From contig JAGFBZ010000863.1 of the NCBI GenBank assembly GCA_018398805.1, forward strand, positions 1,738,501-1,802,500: a stretch of 64,000 nucleotides of DNA. Direction: 5' to 3'. The translations under genes and the position numbers were made by a program. Within the stretch, counting starts at the first letter, position 1; each line of letters starts with the position of its first letter. Shown here piece after piece: positions 47,136 to 59,000 of the stretch. The notes below the pieces were generated by a model, which was not told where the DNA came from, made no database searches, and saw only the letters and a list, made by a program, of their open reading frames with translations. The stretch is from Hirundichthys speculiger. Taxonomy: Eukaryota > Chordata > Actinopteri > Beloniformes > Exocoetidae.

Positions 47136-48761
47136 TTAAATTATGTCTATACGGTTATACATATTTGTGGATAATAGTAACCAGCAATTTAAGTCTGATT
47201 TAATATCAGCTGTTATAGAGGTATAATTATGGTCATAAATGAAAATTAATTCTTTCGGTATCTGAACTCCTAGGTTTTTAATTACATCACCTGTGAGTTT
47301 AAACTTACTCGATCTGTTAAAGTTTTCAGATGTTGTCAAGTTAAAGGTCAAAGTCTGGGTTTTGTCTAAATTAAATTTGTAACCTGAGTAAGAGTCAAAT
47401 TGTTTAAGTAGGGAAATTAATTTTGGGACATTTACTTTGGGGTCGCTAAGGGTCATGAGAATATCGTCTGCGTACAGACAGATTTTATGTTCTGTGGTTC
47501 CAATCAATATGCCAGTTATATCCTTCTCCCCCTTATTGCCTGCACCAGTGGCTCAATAAAAAGAGTTTGCCCCTAATAAGTGTTGGGCTGAGGGGGCAGC
47601 CTTGCTGACACCCTCTTTCAAGGTTCACCGTATTAGATAAGGAATCATTTATCCTAATTCTGGCATTTGGAGAGTGGTAAAGTGAGTTTATACATCCAAT
47701 GATTTGTTCATTAAATCAAAAATGTTTAAAAAACCAAATATAAATATTCCCATCTAACAGAGTCAAATGCCTTTTCGGCATCAAGGCTGATAACTATGGA
47801 TTCTTCATCAATTTTTTTTCATCTGATTGATAAGGTGGAGAGCTCATCTCACATTATCCTGGGTGTGTCTATGCTTCACAAATCCAGTCTGGTCAGTATC
47901 AACCAGGTCTGAAACAATATCCTCCATTCTTTTTGCTTTTATTGATGCATATAGTCTATAATCAATATTTAGCACCGATATCGGTCTGTAGGAATTACAT
48001 TCTGTCTTATCTTTACCTGGTTTGGGGATGACTGAAATTAGAGCTTGTCTCCATGATGGTGGTGTTTCTCCGCCTCTGAGAACATAATTGAAACATTTTT
48101 TAAGAATTGGTACCAGGATCTCTTGAAAGGTTTTATACCATACTGATGGATAACCATCAGGCATTTTACCTGTTTTTAGTTTCGATATTGCTTTATTTAT
48201 TTCTTCCTCTGTTATCAGTTGGGTCATTTTACTGTTTTGTTCCGTTCCTATTGATGGTAAATCTAGAGAAGTTAAAAAAGCTGACACATTTCGTAATTCA
48301 GTAGTATGGGGTTGCGTGTATAAGTTTTTATAGTAAGTTTCAAATAAACGCTGAATGTCTTCTGGTTTGTAGTACATCTCATTAGTCTGAGGGTCTTTAA
48401 TTTTGTGAATAAATCTTTCTGCCATTTGTTTACGTATCCGCCATGCAAATAGTTTTTTGGATTTGGGTCCATTTTCATAGAACTGTTGCTTAAGAAATTT
48501 AGCCCTTTTTTTTAACTGACTTTCATATATGTCATTTAAAATCTGTTTTGTATTTTGGATTTGTTTTAGAATATTATCATCATTACAGTTTATATGTTTG
48601 TTTTGAAGGGATTTCAGTGTTACAGTCAGGTCGTTAATTTGTTTCTCCTTTTCTTTCTTTTTACGGGCTGACCACATTATAAGTTTGTCCCTGAATAACA
48701 GCTTTAGCTGCATCTCACAATGTGCTGGGAGACACTGTCCCATTATCATTTCTCTGAACAT
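47136..48761 (-). pseudogene. L1 ORF2 reverse transcriptase region
   Basis: An open stretch of 305 codons (48761-47844) carries the pre-RT region and RT blocks 0-2: ITEEEINKAISKLKTGKMPD, then ALISVIPKPGKD, then NSYRPISVLNIDYRL and DQTGFVKHRHTQDN. After a frameshift, near 47760-47805, comes VISLDAEKAFD, the first catalytic Asp block. Later KICLYADDILM (about 47460-47480) is the catalytic Y-A-D-D motif and GYKFNLDKTQT the following block. All catalytic acids are therefore still visible, but the frames are not continuous. Confidence 0.85.
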
Positions 48762-48789
48762 AGTTGTTAAAATCTTTTTTAATGTAATT

Positions 48790-49370
48790 TTGACATTGAG
48801 GGTTGATTAACAGGCTGGTACTTTAGTGTCCACAAAGTCTCTTTATATCTGTCATCTAGATATAAAGTCAGATATACCCCTGCATGATCTGAGATGTCTC
48901 TTACCCCATGTCACATTATGTCTATCAGTCTTGAACATAAAAAAGTAATCAATTCTGGAGTACATATTGTGTGGATAGGAGAAGAAAGTAAAACATTTGT
49001 CAGTTGGATGAAATTCTCTCCATGTATCCATCATGTTTATCTCTTCAAGAATTTTTTTTGGTGTATATTTTATATTTTATTTCTACTAGTAGAGTCCAGG
49101 AAGGGACTTAAGTTAAAGTTCCAATCCCCAACACATATTAATACGCCTGATGTCTCTACAGTTATCGCATTAAACCCCTTTTTAATCAAGGCTTTATCAT
49201 TTCCTGCTGATCTATAGACATTCACTAGAGTGATTTCTTTATTATCAATAAACCCTTTAACTAACGTAACGTCCTTCTTTGTCTGTGATTTGGGAAGAGA
49301 ATTGGAAATTTACTCTGTTTGATATTAATATTGCTACGCCCCTTGTGTTTCCTTTCTCAAACGAAGATAT
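48790..49370 (-). pseudogene. L1 ORF2 endonuclease, C-terminal half
   Basis: Reading toward lower coordinates: SSFEKGNTRGVAILIS at the truncated edge, LVNVYRSAGND, the CVGDWNF motif (catalytic Asp/Asn block), then YSRIDYFFMF. These are ordered APE-type endonuclease blocks. The N-terminal metal-binding Asn and Glu blocks are absent because the copy is truncated at about 49372. Stops and frameshifts interrupt it between the blocks. In intact relatives this enzyme nicks the target DNA. Confidence 0.75.
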
Positions 49371-49374
49371 TTTT

Positions 49375-50264
49375 TTTTTTGTCTTTTTGGTAACTTTTGG
49401 TATGTTTTATTTAGCTGCAACAGAAACTTCTATGATGTTTTACCAAATATGTTAAAATGCTAAGTTAAAGTCTGAAGTGAACTAGTTACTTAGTGATTGT
49501 CAGATGAAGTTAGGGTCCTTCAGACCGACTACTGGTTCTATCATGTTGAAGGGGTTAATAACAGATTACTTGGTTAGCATTTGAATAGACAGCATAGCTA
49601 ATATCGCTTCACATCCTTACAAAACTGGTGGAAAACAAGCCCCAGTTTGACTGAATGTGAATGTCAATAATTTTAAATATCTACTATCTCTCTTTCTCTC
49701 TGTCTTACACCATTTTTTTTCTTTTCTTTTGCCCCCACATGTGCTTGTGTTCCAAGAGTGTCACCTCTTGTTATGGGAGATAAAACTCAAAGTGAATCTA
49801 CACAAACAAGGAAGCTCTTAACACAGAGGGCTACAAGTTATCTGGTTTTAACAAGCCCCTTCCACAATGTGCATCTGACGGCTTTAGAATGGATCTGCCT
49901 GTGCATGTTTGTGTGTGTGCATGTGTGTGTGACTGTGTGCATTGGTCATGTGCTCATTAAAGCACTGCTATAACTTATACAGTAGATGGTGCTTCACCAG
50001 AAAATGTAGCATCACAGCAGTAGGTTGCATAATACCATCATAAGCACACAATCACACATGGACTAACACACAAAAATACACGTTAAACACATTTGTTATT
50101 TCCAGAGTTAGATTAGAGGAAACCTATGCTCATGCTTTCAGGCTCACTATTTTTTCTCTCCAGCTGTTATACAATATATTTGTTTCTTCTCATTGTTCAT
50201 TGCTTAATCTTCCCTATTGAAGTGAAAAAAATCCAAGTGAAATTATTTCTGATGCAGACAAAAT
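49375..50264. other. Unassigned intergenic DNA
   Basis: A TG-rich patch (about 49908-49940) was seen, and no gene or element. Confidence 0.4.
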
Positions 50265-50266
50265 CA

Positions 50267-51257
50267 TACCTGTCAAGTATCCCGTTTTGGCCGGGAAAGT
50301 CCCGTATTTTACTCTTCTCTCCCGCCATTCTCCCGTATTAGTATTTTTCCCGTAAACCTCCCGTATTTTAACCTGCGTTTTTAAAAACAATAATACCGCA
50401 TCAGGCGGAGTAAAAAAAAAAAAAAAATCCCAATCAGAGATCTGTCACTTGTCTCGCGATAACTGCCACAGCAGTAGCCCACTACAGGTACTGTAGGTGG
50501 AAGATGTCGCGAGGTTAGTGTGTGACATCAGATGAGTGACAGCGCGCGAGGAAAAAAAAGATTGTTACAAAGAGAATAGGATGTTGTTAGACAACAGAAC
50601 TGTTTGCGCTCTTCTTTCATTTAAAATAAACTACTCTGGACCAGTTCACAAATACACTCCTTCCAAAACAGCCATAAAGAATGCAAAGTCTGCAACAAAT
50701 GAGTACAACAAGTCATTAAAAGTGTAAAGAAAAGTCACTTGAAATGAGAAGAAAAACTGTGAAAGAACAGCAACATGACATGAAAATAATGTGTGGAATG
50801 AAAATCAAATGTAAATGTAAATACAAGCAATGTTAAATGAACAAAAAATATGCAAATCCCTTAAAATAAATACTCTTTGAATATACCCCTTTTGTGTTTT
50901 CATTTAGGCTATAATGAATATTCACATTATGTCCATGTGGCTTTCTGCACAGCTGCGCTACTTCCTGACGTTCAGCCAGTTCTTTTGTTTCCTGTGTGCC
51001 ATTAATTGACAAACTGATTAATCCAGGTGTCTCTGACCTCACAGCAATGGTCAGACACACCTGGATTGACCAGTTTGTCCAATAATGGCACACAGGAAAC
51101 AAAAGAACTGGCTGAAGTTCAGGAAGTAGTGTAGCTGTGATTTCAGCTTTTCTGTAGACCAAAAATGTAAGAGATACTGGAGCTTGGTTGGGATGGAGGG
51201 ACTGCTCACTTCGGGCAGAAAATTTCCCTTATTTTCAATTCCAAAACTTGACAGGTA
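50267..51257. mobile_element. Terminal-inverted-repeat element, 991 bp, non-coding
   Basis: Starts TACCTGTCAAGT at 50267 and ends with the exact inverted copy ACTTGACAGGTA at 51257. The left end continues with a CCCGT/CCCGTATT-rich block (50279-50367). Counting TA as target duplication gives CCTGTCAAGT ends, as in TA-specific elements; no longer duplication is convincing. No transposase motif was found, so it is non-autonomous. A 91-bp-arm foldback sits in its right half. The superfamily is unassigned. Confidence 0.65.
50948..51139. repeat. Foldback (long hairpin) with 91-nt arms and 10-nt loop
   Basis: Arm 50948-51038 and arm 51049-51139 are inverted copies with about 9 mismatches in 91. 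The loop is tcacagcaat. Key shared block: ccagttcttttgtttcctgt. A transcript through it would form a long, nearly perfect RNA hairpin. Confidence 0.9.
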
Positions 51258-51614
51258 AGCAAAACTGTTCCCTTTTTTTTTTTTTTTTTTTATACATAGT
51301 TTTTGGGTTTTATGAGTTTCCTTTTGGAATGTTATTTTACTCTTGTGTGATTTTTCTGTTTTGTCCAATTGTTATAACCTTTGCCTAATTTTAACTTTTA
51401 CCTTGGTATTTTCTTAACACACCATTAAATGTTCTATATCATTAAATCAGCACAAAGTTTTTTTTTTTTATGTCGAGATTCATTTTAATTTGTTTAAATT
51501 TCACTCAAAGGAATTTCCTTGCTTTAAGAAAGTGTCATCTACTGTAGGTACTGCAGTCTTATGTCCAAAATATTGGCAAAAGCCAGCCAAAGTAACTTTG
51601 GACTTGTGTTAAAT

Positions 51615-51905
51615 CATAGGAGGCGGAGGTGGACCCATATGCGGTGCTTTAATGACTGAACTGAGGAAGCCCAGAAACCAGGGCTGAACATAAAACTGCC
51701 TGCAACACGAGGCAGTCGATTAACTCTGAGTCCGAACTGGGGTACATCGACAAGACTGCACAAGACTGAGCAGACAACAGGTTACCTATAGGGACAGGGA
51801 ACAGACAGGTGAAAATTCTTCCATAATCAAGGAGAAAAAGCATGTAATCAGTATGCCAGAGATGCTGATCGGTAGGAGAGTAACGAGAGAGGCGTGACAG
51901 GAGTC
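51615..51905. repeat. Possible LTR-retrotransposon fragment
   Basis: Starts ggaggcggaggtggacccat and is rich in gacagggaacagacagg-like blocks, which recall the reverse strand of internal sequence of fish gypsy elements. No LTR ends or coding motif were identified. Confidence 0.25.
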
Positions 51906-52044
51906 CTGCCCTGGTTGCTGTAACAGCTGCATATTGCTTACAGCACTATGTCACACATCAACAATAATGAAATTACACAGCATTTATTTAAAAATAGAGA
52001 GAGATGTAGAACAACTGGTGCTGGTTATCCTCTTTTCTGTTTGC

Positions 52045-52118
52045 TAAGGGCCGCGGGCTGGGACTTGAACCAAGATCAGACGCAATGAGAAATCTAGAAA
52101 TATAGGTTAAACTACCAT
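52045..52118 (-). ncRNA. tRNA-like sequence (tRNA pseudogene or SINE head)
   Basis: On the minus strand, GGTTCAAGTCC (complement of 52061-52071) matches the pol III B box (GWTCRANNC) exactly. About 35-45 bases upstream, TGGTAGTTTAACC (complement of 52105-52117) resembles a tRNA D-arm/A box. Flanking pairing for a full cloverleaf is poor, so a functional tRNA is unlikely. Confidence 0.35.
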
Positions 52119-52704
52119 CAAAATATTGGGATTCCCAGCTCCTCCACAATATGTTCATCAGGGTAATGCTGAAGAAACAAAGCACTGCTGCATGTAAAGT
52201 TGTGTTCCCTAAACCAACTCACCAAGGGCCACTGCCCTGCATGTTTTAGATATTTTTTTCTGATTCAAATTAAAGGATCATGATCATGTGATTATTATCA
52301 AGCATCACGACACCAGCCACAACAACACATTAATTTGCATATGGCCACAGCACGGCACCATTCTACGCACACACCGATCACTGCCTGTCCTGTTTTCACT
52401 CGTCCTTCATTGTCTGTGATTTAAGTCCTCTCTGACAGATGTTAAGGTATCAGACTGTCAAAGAGAGCTGGTGAAGGACATATTCATTCTAATCCACCGG
52501 AAAACTAACATCTGTTGCAAAAATCAAATTGCAGATATGTAAATCAATGGTAAAAAGAAATTGTGCATATAAGACTATGATGATCAAACTATGATGCAAA
52601 TCATTAATGTATATTCATGTAGTTGGTATGGGGCTGTTATTGGCTTTTGTGTAAATTATTTTAGAATAATTTGTAAAATCTGAAAAAGGTAAAGAGGACA
52701 GAGC

Positions 52705-53047
52705 AGTGGATTGGTGGTTAGCACTGTTGCCTCACAGCCAGAAGGTTATTGGTTTGAATCCCAGAATTTCTTTGTAGAGTTTGCATGTCCTCCCTGTGCT
52801 TGCATGGGTTTTCTCCAGGAGCTCCAGCTTCCTCCCATAGTCCAAAAGTATGCATGTCAGGCTAATTGGTGATTCTAAATTGCCTGTAGTGTGCACGGTT
52901 GTTTGTCTACACCTGGCCCTGCAGTAGACTGGTGACCTATCTAGGTTGTACCGCTGGCTTTCGCCTGGAGAGAGCTGGGATAGACTCCAACAGATCCTCA
53001 TGACCCTGTACAAGAATAAGCAGGTATAGATGATTAATGGATGGATG
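52705..53047 (+). repeat. tRNA-derived SINE, about 340 bp
   Basis: Has an A-box-like TGGTTAGCACTG (52715-52726), a B box GGTTTGAATCC (52751-52761) and a long body including gtttgcatgtcctccctgtg and tgggatagactcc. The 3' end is a (ATGG)n tail, aatggatggatga (53036-53047). This is the structure of a tRNA-headed SINE that depends on a partner LINE. A reversed 3' tail of a similar repeat lies in the piggyBac remnant at 6871-6932. Confidence 0.75.
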
Positions 53048-53049
53048 AG

Positions 53050-56000
53050 TATAAGAGATGTTATGAATGTGTAGGCTCATCTACTGTTGTCTTAAACAAA
53101 ACAGTTGGATGGTAAACTATATATATATATATATATAACCAGAGCTAAAGCCCCAAATGCAGTAAAAACACTTTTCTATCTAATTTTAGAGAGCACAGCT
53201 TTCAGCTTTGCTGCTGTGCTGTTCAGACTACACTACTGATTGAGGTCAAAAGCTAAATACCAAAAACGCCCATACCATGTTTTTGGTGTTGCTTTTATAT
53301 ATGTGTTCAATAATGTGACCTGGTGGATTCCTCTGAACAGCTAACTAGAAGCCATATGAGCCCACTGAGTCTATGCTTGTCTTTTGCAGCAGTTCATACT
53401 TTCTCTGTCACTCCCTCAATTTCTCTTCCATCTTGACTTTCTTGAGCATCTTAGTTGCCTCTGCCATGATGCCCACTGTTTCATCACTGCAGTACCGTAA
53501 GCAATACACATCTCTGACCAGGATAGAGCAGGAAGTTACTGTCTCTGATTTAAGATGATAACACGATAGCAGGAGTGATCACTGCAGCGAGATGACGCTT
53601 TGTAAAAATAAAATATTCCTATAAGTGACATTGAAACCTATATTTTACCTGTTTTGGGCCATACTGGTGAGGAGCTGATCCTACCTATCAATGGGTCAAA
53701 GGCTGCCAGTCCTTCAGACAGCTGCTTTGTGTATATCATGAATGAGTCTTGGAAGAATCCTTTTTAAAATCTTAATATTGGACATTCCTGTTGTGAAAAA
53801 TCATAATTCTTGGTCTTTAGATCCATACAGTGGTCCCATATTCAACATAGAATTTACTGCAAATATTATTGATGGATGGTCTATTTGGATGTGGGGGTGG
53901 ATTTGGATGATTTAACATGACAAAGCAGGTACTGATGTTTCTCAAATGGGGATAGTCAAATGAATGTATTTCCTCATGTGTTTAAACTGGTGTAGTGTTA
54001 GGAGCACTAACCACACTGCCAAATGAAGAAAAAAAAAAGGAAAAGTTACTTAAACTCATGCACCGTGGGTTATAATGATTCAGTTGATGCTAATGATGGC
54101 TTAATTTGATACACATTTGTAGCTGTCATGCTCGTGTTACTCATAAAATGTAATGCTGACGATCCCTCCTAATGTGTTACTAGATAGGCAGCATGGTGTA
54201 TTGTCTGTTTTTGCATTACACTCTCTGCAGGTAAGCCTCTGATTTTCACTGTAATCCTCTGCTTGGCATGGCAGGCAGGCAGCTTGCCTCTGAGCATTAG
54301 TACATTTCTGCTTGAGACTTTGTTTCTCTGGCCTTTATGAATCAAAGTGTATATGTGTGGAAATGTGTAACCAAGGAAGGTGTGTGCATCAACATTGTAG
54401 GCTACTTTTTATCTTAGGACATAAGAATCATCTTACAAATACTGGGACTCAGGTGTTATACTGGACTTAAGGAGGCTATGATGTGCACATACACACACAC
54501 ACATGCAATGGTGAACACTGATTAGATGCTTATCACTCTGCACACAGGGAACATTGATTTGTACATACATGGACATGCAGCTTGTGGTTCCAGCACAGGA
54601 GTGTGCTTTCTGGTTTATACTTTAATACAACAACAAGTGAAGCCAGCTGTATCGGTTGGATAGCAAATTTACCCACTCAGCAGTGTTTTCTGTATTTCCA
54701 CCAGGAAAAAACAAAAAAGGAGTAGAGAACATGTCAATCGTGGAGCTGCAAGGCTACATAGATACACTCTCATATGTTATTTGGTGTATGTGACCTTCAG
54801 AATTCACAATGTTAATTAATGAAGATGCAAACACTTCTCTTGTCATTACAGATGCCGTTCATTCACCAACACTGACTGACAATTTTTAATTAAAAGTTTC
54901 TATTTAACTGCTGCTTCCATTTCTCTTTCATGTTGAAGGACACTTTTTATTTTCTCTTTTGAATTAGTGAATCTATACAGTAGATTATAGTGATAAAAAT
55001 CTTCCTGGATCTGGAAACGTAAACTGTTTGTTCTCACTCTGTCTAGGTCTCCCAGATCGGTTCGTTCAAGAACAGCACTTATCAATAAGTTTAAGTATTA
55101 TGGTAAGAGGATGGTTGGAGAATCCTGTAATCTTGTTTTGCTTCTCTTCCACGTGATAAAATGTATCTTGAGTTTTGTTACTTTATAGTGTGAGAAGGTA
55201 AAATGCCTTTCATTTGTTTATGCTTTTGTTGCAAATGATACCAGATTGGGTTATAAATATTTGGTAGAACGCTAAAATATGTAGTCAACAAGATGACGAT
55301 CCATTTAAAGAATAGAGATTGAAATGTTCCTCATTCTTGCTGTACTCTATATGTGCAGATCAGTTTATGTTATTTATTTAATTATGTTTTGATGACCCTG
55401 GATTGTAGCTTAGAGTTTAAATCTTGGCTAGATGATGATGGTGAGCCAGTCCCAGAGGTGGAAGCATCCTGTACAGACAGCACAGAAGGACGTTTTAATC
55501 TCAAGTTTATTTCTTCTTATTATTATTATTATTATTTGTTTGCTTGTTTTGATTTTATTCTTTGTGAATTTTTGCTTTTTTTTAACCCAACAATGTCTTT
55601 AAAAAGTGAACTTGTACATAAAGACTCACAAGACTCCACTCTGCATCAGATTCATCCTGTAAACTGTCTTTATTTGAAGCATTGTTCTATCTTGCATTGT
55701 TCTAAACATTTGTTTTAATTAATCTAAGTGTTTTTTAATATAGGTTTATTCATTTACTTAATTTTATTATAATATTATATAGTTTTTTTTAGCCCACAGT
55801 GCATGAAAATTGGCTATTTGGATTCATTTTATGTGGTTTATGTTCAATTTTTTTTTGCCCAAACTGCAATTCCTTTGCTACTCATTCTAACCAAAGTGAA
55901 ATAAAATTAAAATAAATATTAAAAATAACATTTTGCATGGACTTCTTTCAGTACAGCTTGAATTAAGTAATTTGCCAATATTAACAATACTTTAGAATTA

Positions 56001-59000
56001 AAATGAAGCTGTTTCAGTGCAAAGATTAAACCAAATAATGTTGGTTCCACTAAACAAATTGATTTAGTCCAGTATTAAAAGTCTTAGTATATTCCCTAAA
56101 TAGTAAGAATGTTAAGAATTACTTAAAAAGATGGTGCAAATTGTTACCTTAATTTTTTTAAGTCGAGTTTGTGTATTTTTTAGAACATAGTATTATTGAT
56201 CATCTTGGCTTAGCAGCGGCCAAGCCAGCTAAAAATAGCTAACTGGTTGGCGTGTCCCAGCCTGCTTGTCAGCATGGCTGGTCCCGCCTCTTTGCAACAT
56301 GGTGCCGAGCAGTTGGAGAAAAAAAATGGGCCTTCAAACGCTCTCTGTACAAACCTGTGGGTCACATGATCGGATGCTGTGTCCTGTGTTTACAGACAAC
56401 GGCTGGCAGCAAAGATGTCCAGAACCCCACTGCAGTAGTTGCAGCCATTTCTGAGCCAAATAAATCTGAGAAATCGCAATTTTGTGTGCTCTGTTGGTTG
56501 TCATGAATCCCGAGTGTTCCAAGCCATGCCACAGTGAGTTTCTGGCAATTTCAGAGTTTCTGATTTGACTCATTGTTATTATTATGAATATTTTTATTTT
56601 ATTTTTTGCCTTCATCAAATGTTGTTGCCATTAAACAACCAATCTGTATTTGCAGTTTCCCAAACCTCTCATCATTCCACCTTCACTTGCAATTGGAGTG
56701 AAAGGCAGTCATTTTATTCCTCTTTTTGTTCTGTATTTTGAAGCTTTCAAGTATGCAGTTTGGCTGTTTCTCAATGCAACTTGATCACCTCGGGTGAATG
56801 TTATGTCAGTAGGAAGGCTGTCAGAGAACCCTAATGAGGCTTTTCAATTGGACTCTGATTGGGGCCAATGCTTTGAGAAATAACAAGGCCAATTTTGGCT
56901 ACCATCACTCAACTTCCCCACTTCCCTGATGAGGGTTGGACACCAGCTGCTTTTGCTTGATTAGTAGTGATCAAATCTTTCTTTTGTAATGAAATTAGCT
57001 TGTAATATTTCATTTTATTTATTTATAATTATGGCATTTGCTTGTTTTTGAATTTATATCTGTTTTTTTGGGGGGTTTTTTTTTTTTTTTTGTTCAGCAA
57101 TTTCTAGACTGACATAAAAACATTCTAGTGTTGAACCACATGACAAAGCTGAAATTTCCAGCTATTCACGTGTCCTTAATGTGTATACCATGAATATGAA
57201 CAGAGGTCTCAGAAGATGATCCTAATCTGAAGTTATATTGTAAAGTCTAGATTCCTCTTAGCACAAAAAAAAAAAAAAGAATACAGCATTTTGCAGGACA
57301 AGGCAAGATTAAACTCATGGTGATGAGGTAAATGAAATGTAGTAATTTATTTTACTAACAATTTATATTTGATGTTGGAGTGTGAGGGCAGAATAGATAG
57401 TCAGCTACAGACATTGACTTTGTGGGTTGTTTTTTTTTTTAGTTTTCTTAATTTATTTAGCTAACATTAATCTATACTATCAATTAAACAAAGTGAAACC
57501 TAAACTAAGAGAAATAAATTCTAAAACTCTTGAATTTTACCTTTAAAGGAGACATATTCTGCCTTTTTTTCCTAAAGTTTTCCACCATTAATGAAATGGC
57601 TATAAAATAATCAGCAATAGAGTAGTAAAGCAGCCCTTTTAACCATGTCTGTAGATCTCTGTTCATATCAGATGATATAAAAGAATGGAGTTAGGATCTC
57701 AACTCTCCATCTGCTTTTGCAGAACTAAACCAAACTTCTCATTGTCTGACTAAAAACCCCAGATAATGCAATTGGAAGTCAACCTAATGCTATAATTGTT
57801 TTATCAATACTGACTGCTAATGCTAATACTAGAACTGGCCTTTACCCTACAACACTTGCCCCAGGCTGCCATCCAGAAGTAATAGAATAAGAAACTGATA
57901 CAGAAAAGAAGAAAAAAAAATGAAACTGTGCAGGTCTTTCCAGTTCACAGTGCACCACTGTGCTAGTTTAATGTCACCAGCTAAGCCAAATATTTATCTG
58001 TTGTTTTGGTGTGTGATGTAATAGGTAAACAGGAAATCCCCAAATCTGTCAAGCTAAAGGCAGGCTTATTGGCACATGTCATGGTGGACCTTTTTTCTTT
58101 TTGTCTCAATAAACATGCAAGTACCAACCAAAGTATGTTAGACTGGTTAAGTTAAAGTGGAAGCTACAGTGGAACATGATGTGTTAGGGAGCAGCACTCA
58201 CACTTATTTGCTTTGCAGATCTGTACCTTTCCAGTCTTTTCAGTGCTAGTGGCTTCCATTGGTTATTCCAGACAATACTACTACATGTTGCCATCAGTGC
58301 TGATCTTTTCCTTGTTCAAATGATGGGAACATAGCCCATAATTCCCCTTGAGATTCAGCATGTCAACATTTTTCCTTGTTTTGTCCTTCCTCTCACACTG
58401 AATCAGTGCCTTCTGTGGCATCACAGAAGTACACCATGTAGGTTTAAATGGTAGAAAATGACAAAAAAAATTAATGATCTATATCGCTCGTTTTGGCATG
58501 CTACTTTCTTCGTTAGAAGTGGTCGTGACCACAAAAACAAATGGAACACATTTCTGCCACCTAATGGATAAAAATAGCAACATTTTGCTTTACTTGGGTA
58601 GTCTCCTTTGTAGCTCAACTAAATTGTGGATGTAACCATAATGGCTGAATTTTTAGGTGGCCTCAAAAAAGCGAAAAGGTTCTATCATCTTAATATGTCT
58701 CCTTTTGCTGGGAAACCTTTCAACAAATTTGAGCATTTAGTTAATTGTTTATTTAACTCGTAACTTTATCCTTGCAGAAATGATTTAACAACTTTAAGAT
58801 GAATGATTGCCATAACTTTCACCACTATCACCCCTTTAATGTAACTTGTTATTATTGTTTTTCCCTGTCTAAATGTGAGTTAGCTTTGGCTTAGGTGAGA
58901 GCAAACATCCAATGATAGGATTTGAATTCATGTACAGAAAATGTGTTTGTAATGTAAAATACTTAAATAGGCAAGACTGGAAAACTGCTTTAGGAATACA

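Larger units (their letters stand above)
45307..49372 (-). mobile_element. L1-clade LINE, about 4.1 kb, 5'-truncated, minus strand
   Basis: The minus strand reads part of an APE endonuclease, a full reverse transcriptase region, a C-terminal domain with a CCHC-like knuckle, a 3' UTR, AATAAA-like AACAATAAAAACAAAG, and an A-rich tail ending near 45307. There is no ORF1 and the endonuclease lacks its start, so the copy is 5'-truncated at about 49372, as is usual for LINEs. AAAAATAT (minus sense) occurs just outside both ends and may be the target duplication, but the A/T-rich context makes this uncertain. Many stops and frameshifts are present, with a few long open stretches, so the insertion is only moderately old. 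Confidence 0.85.
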
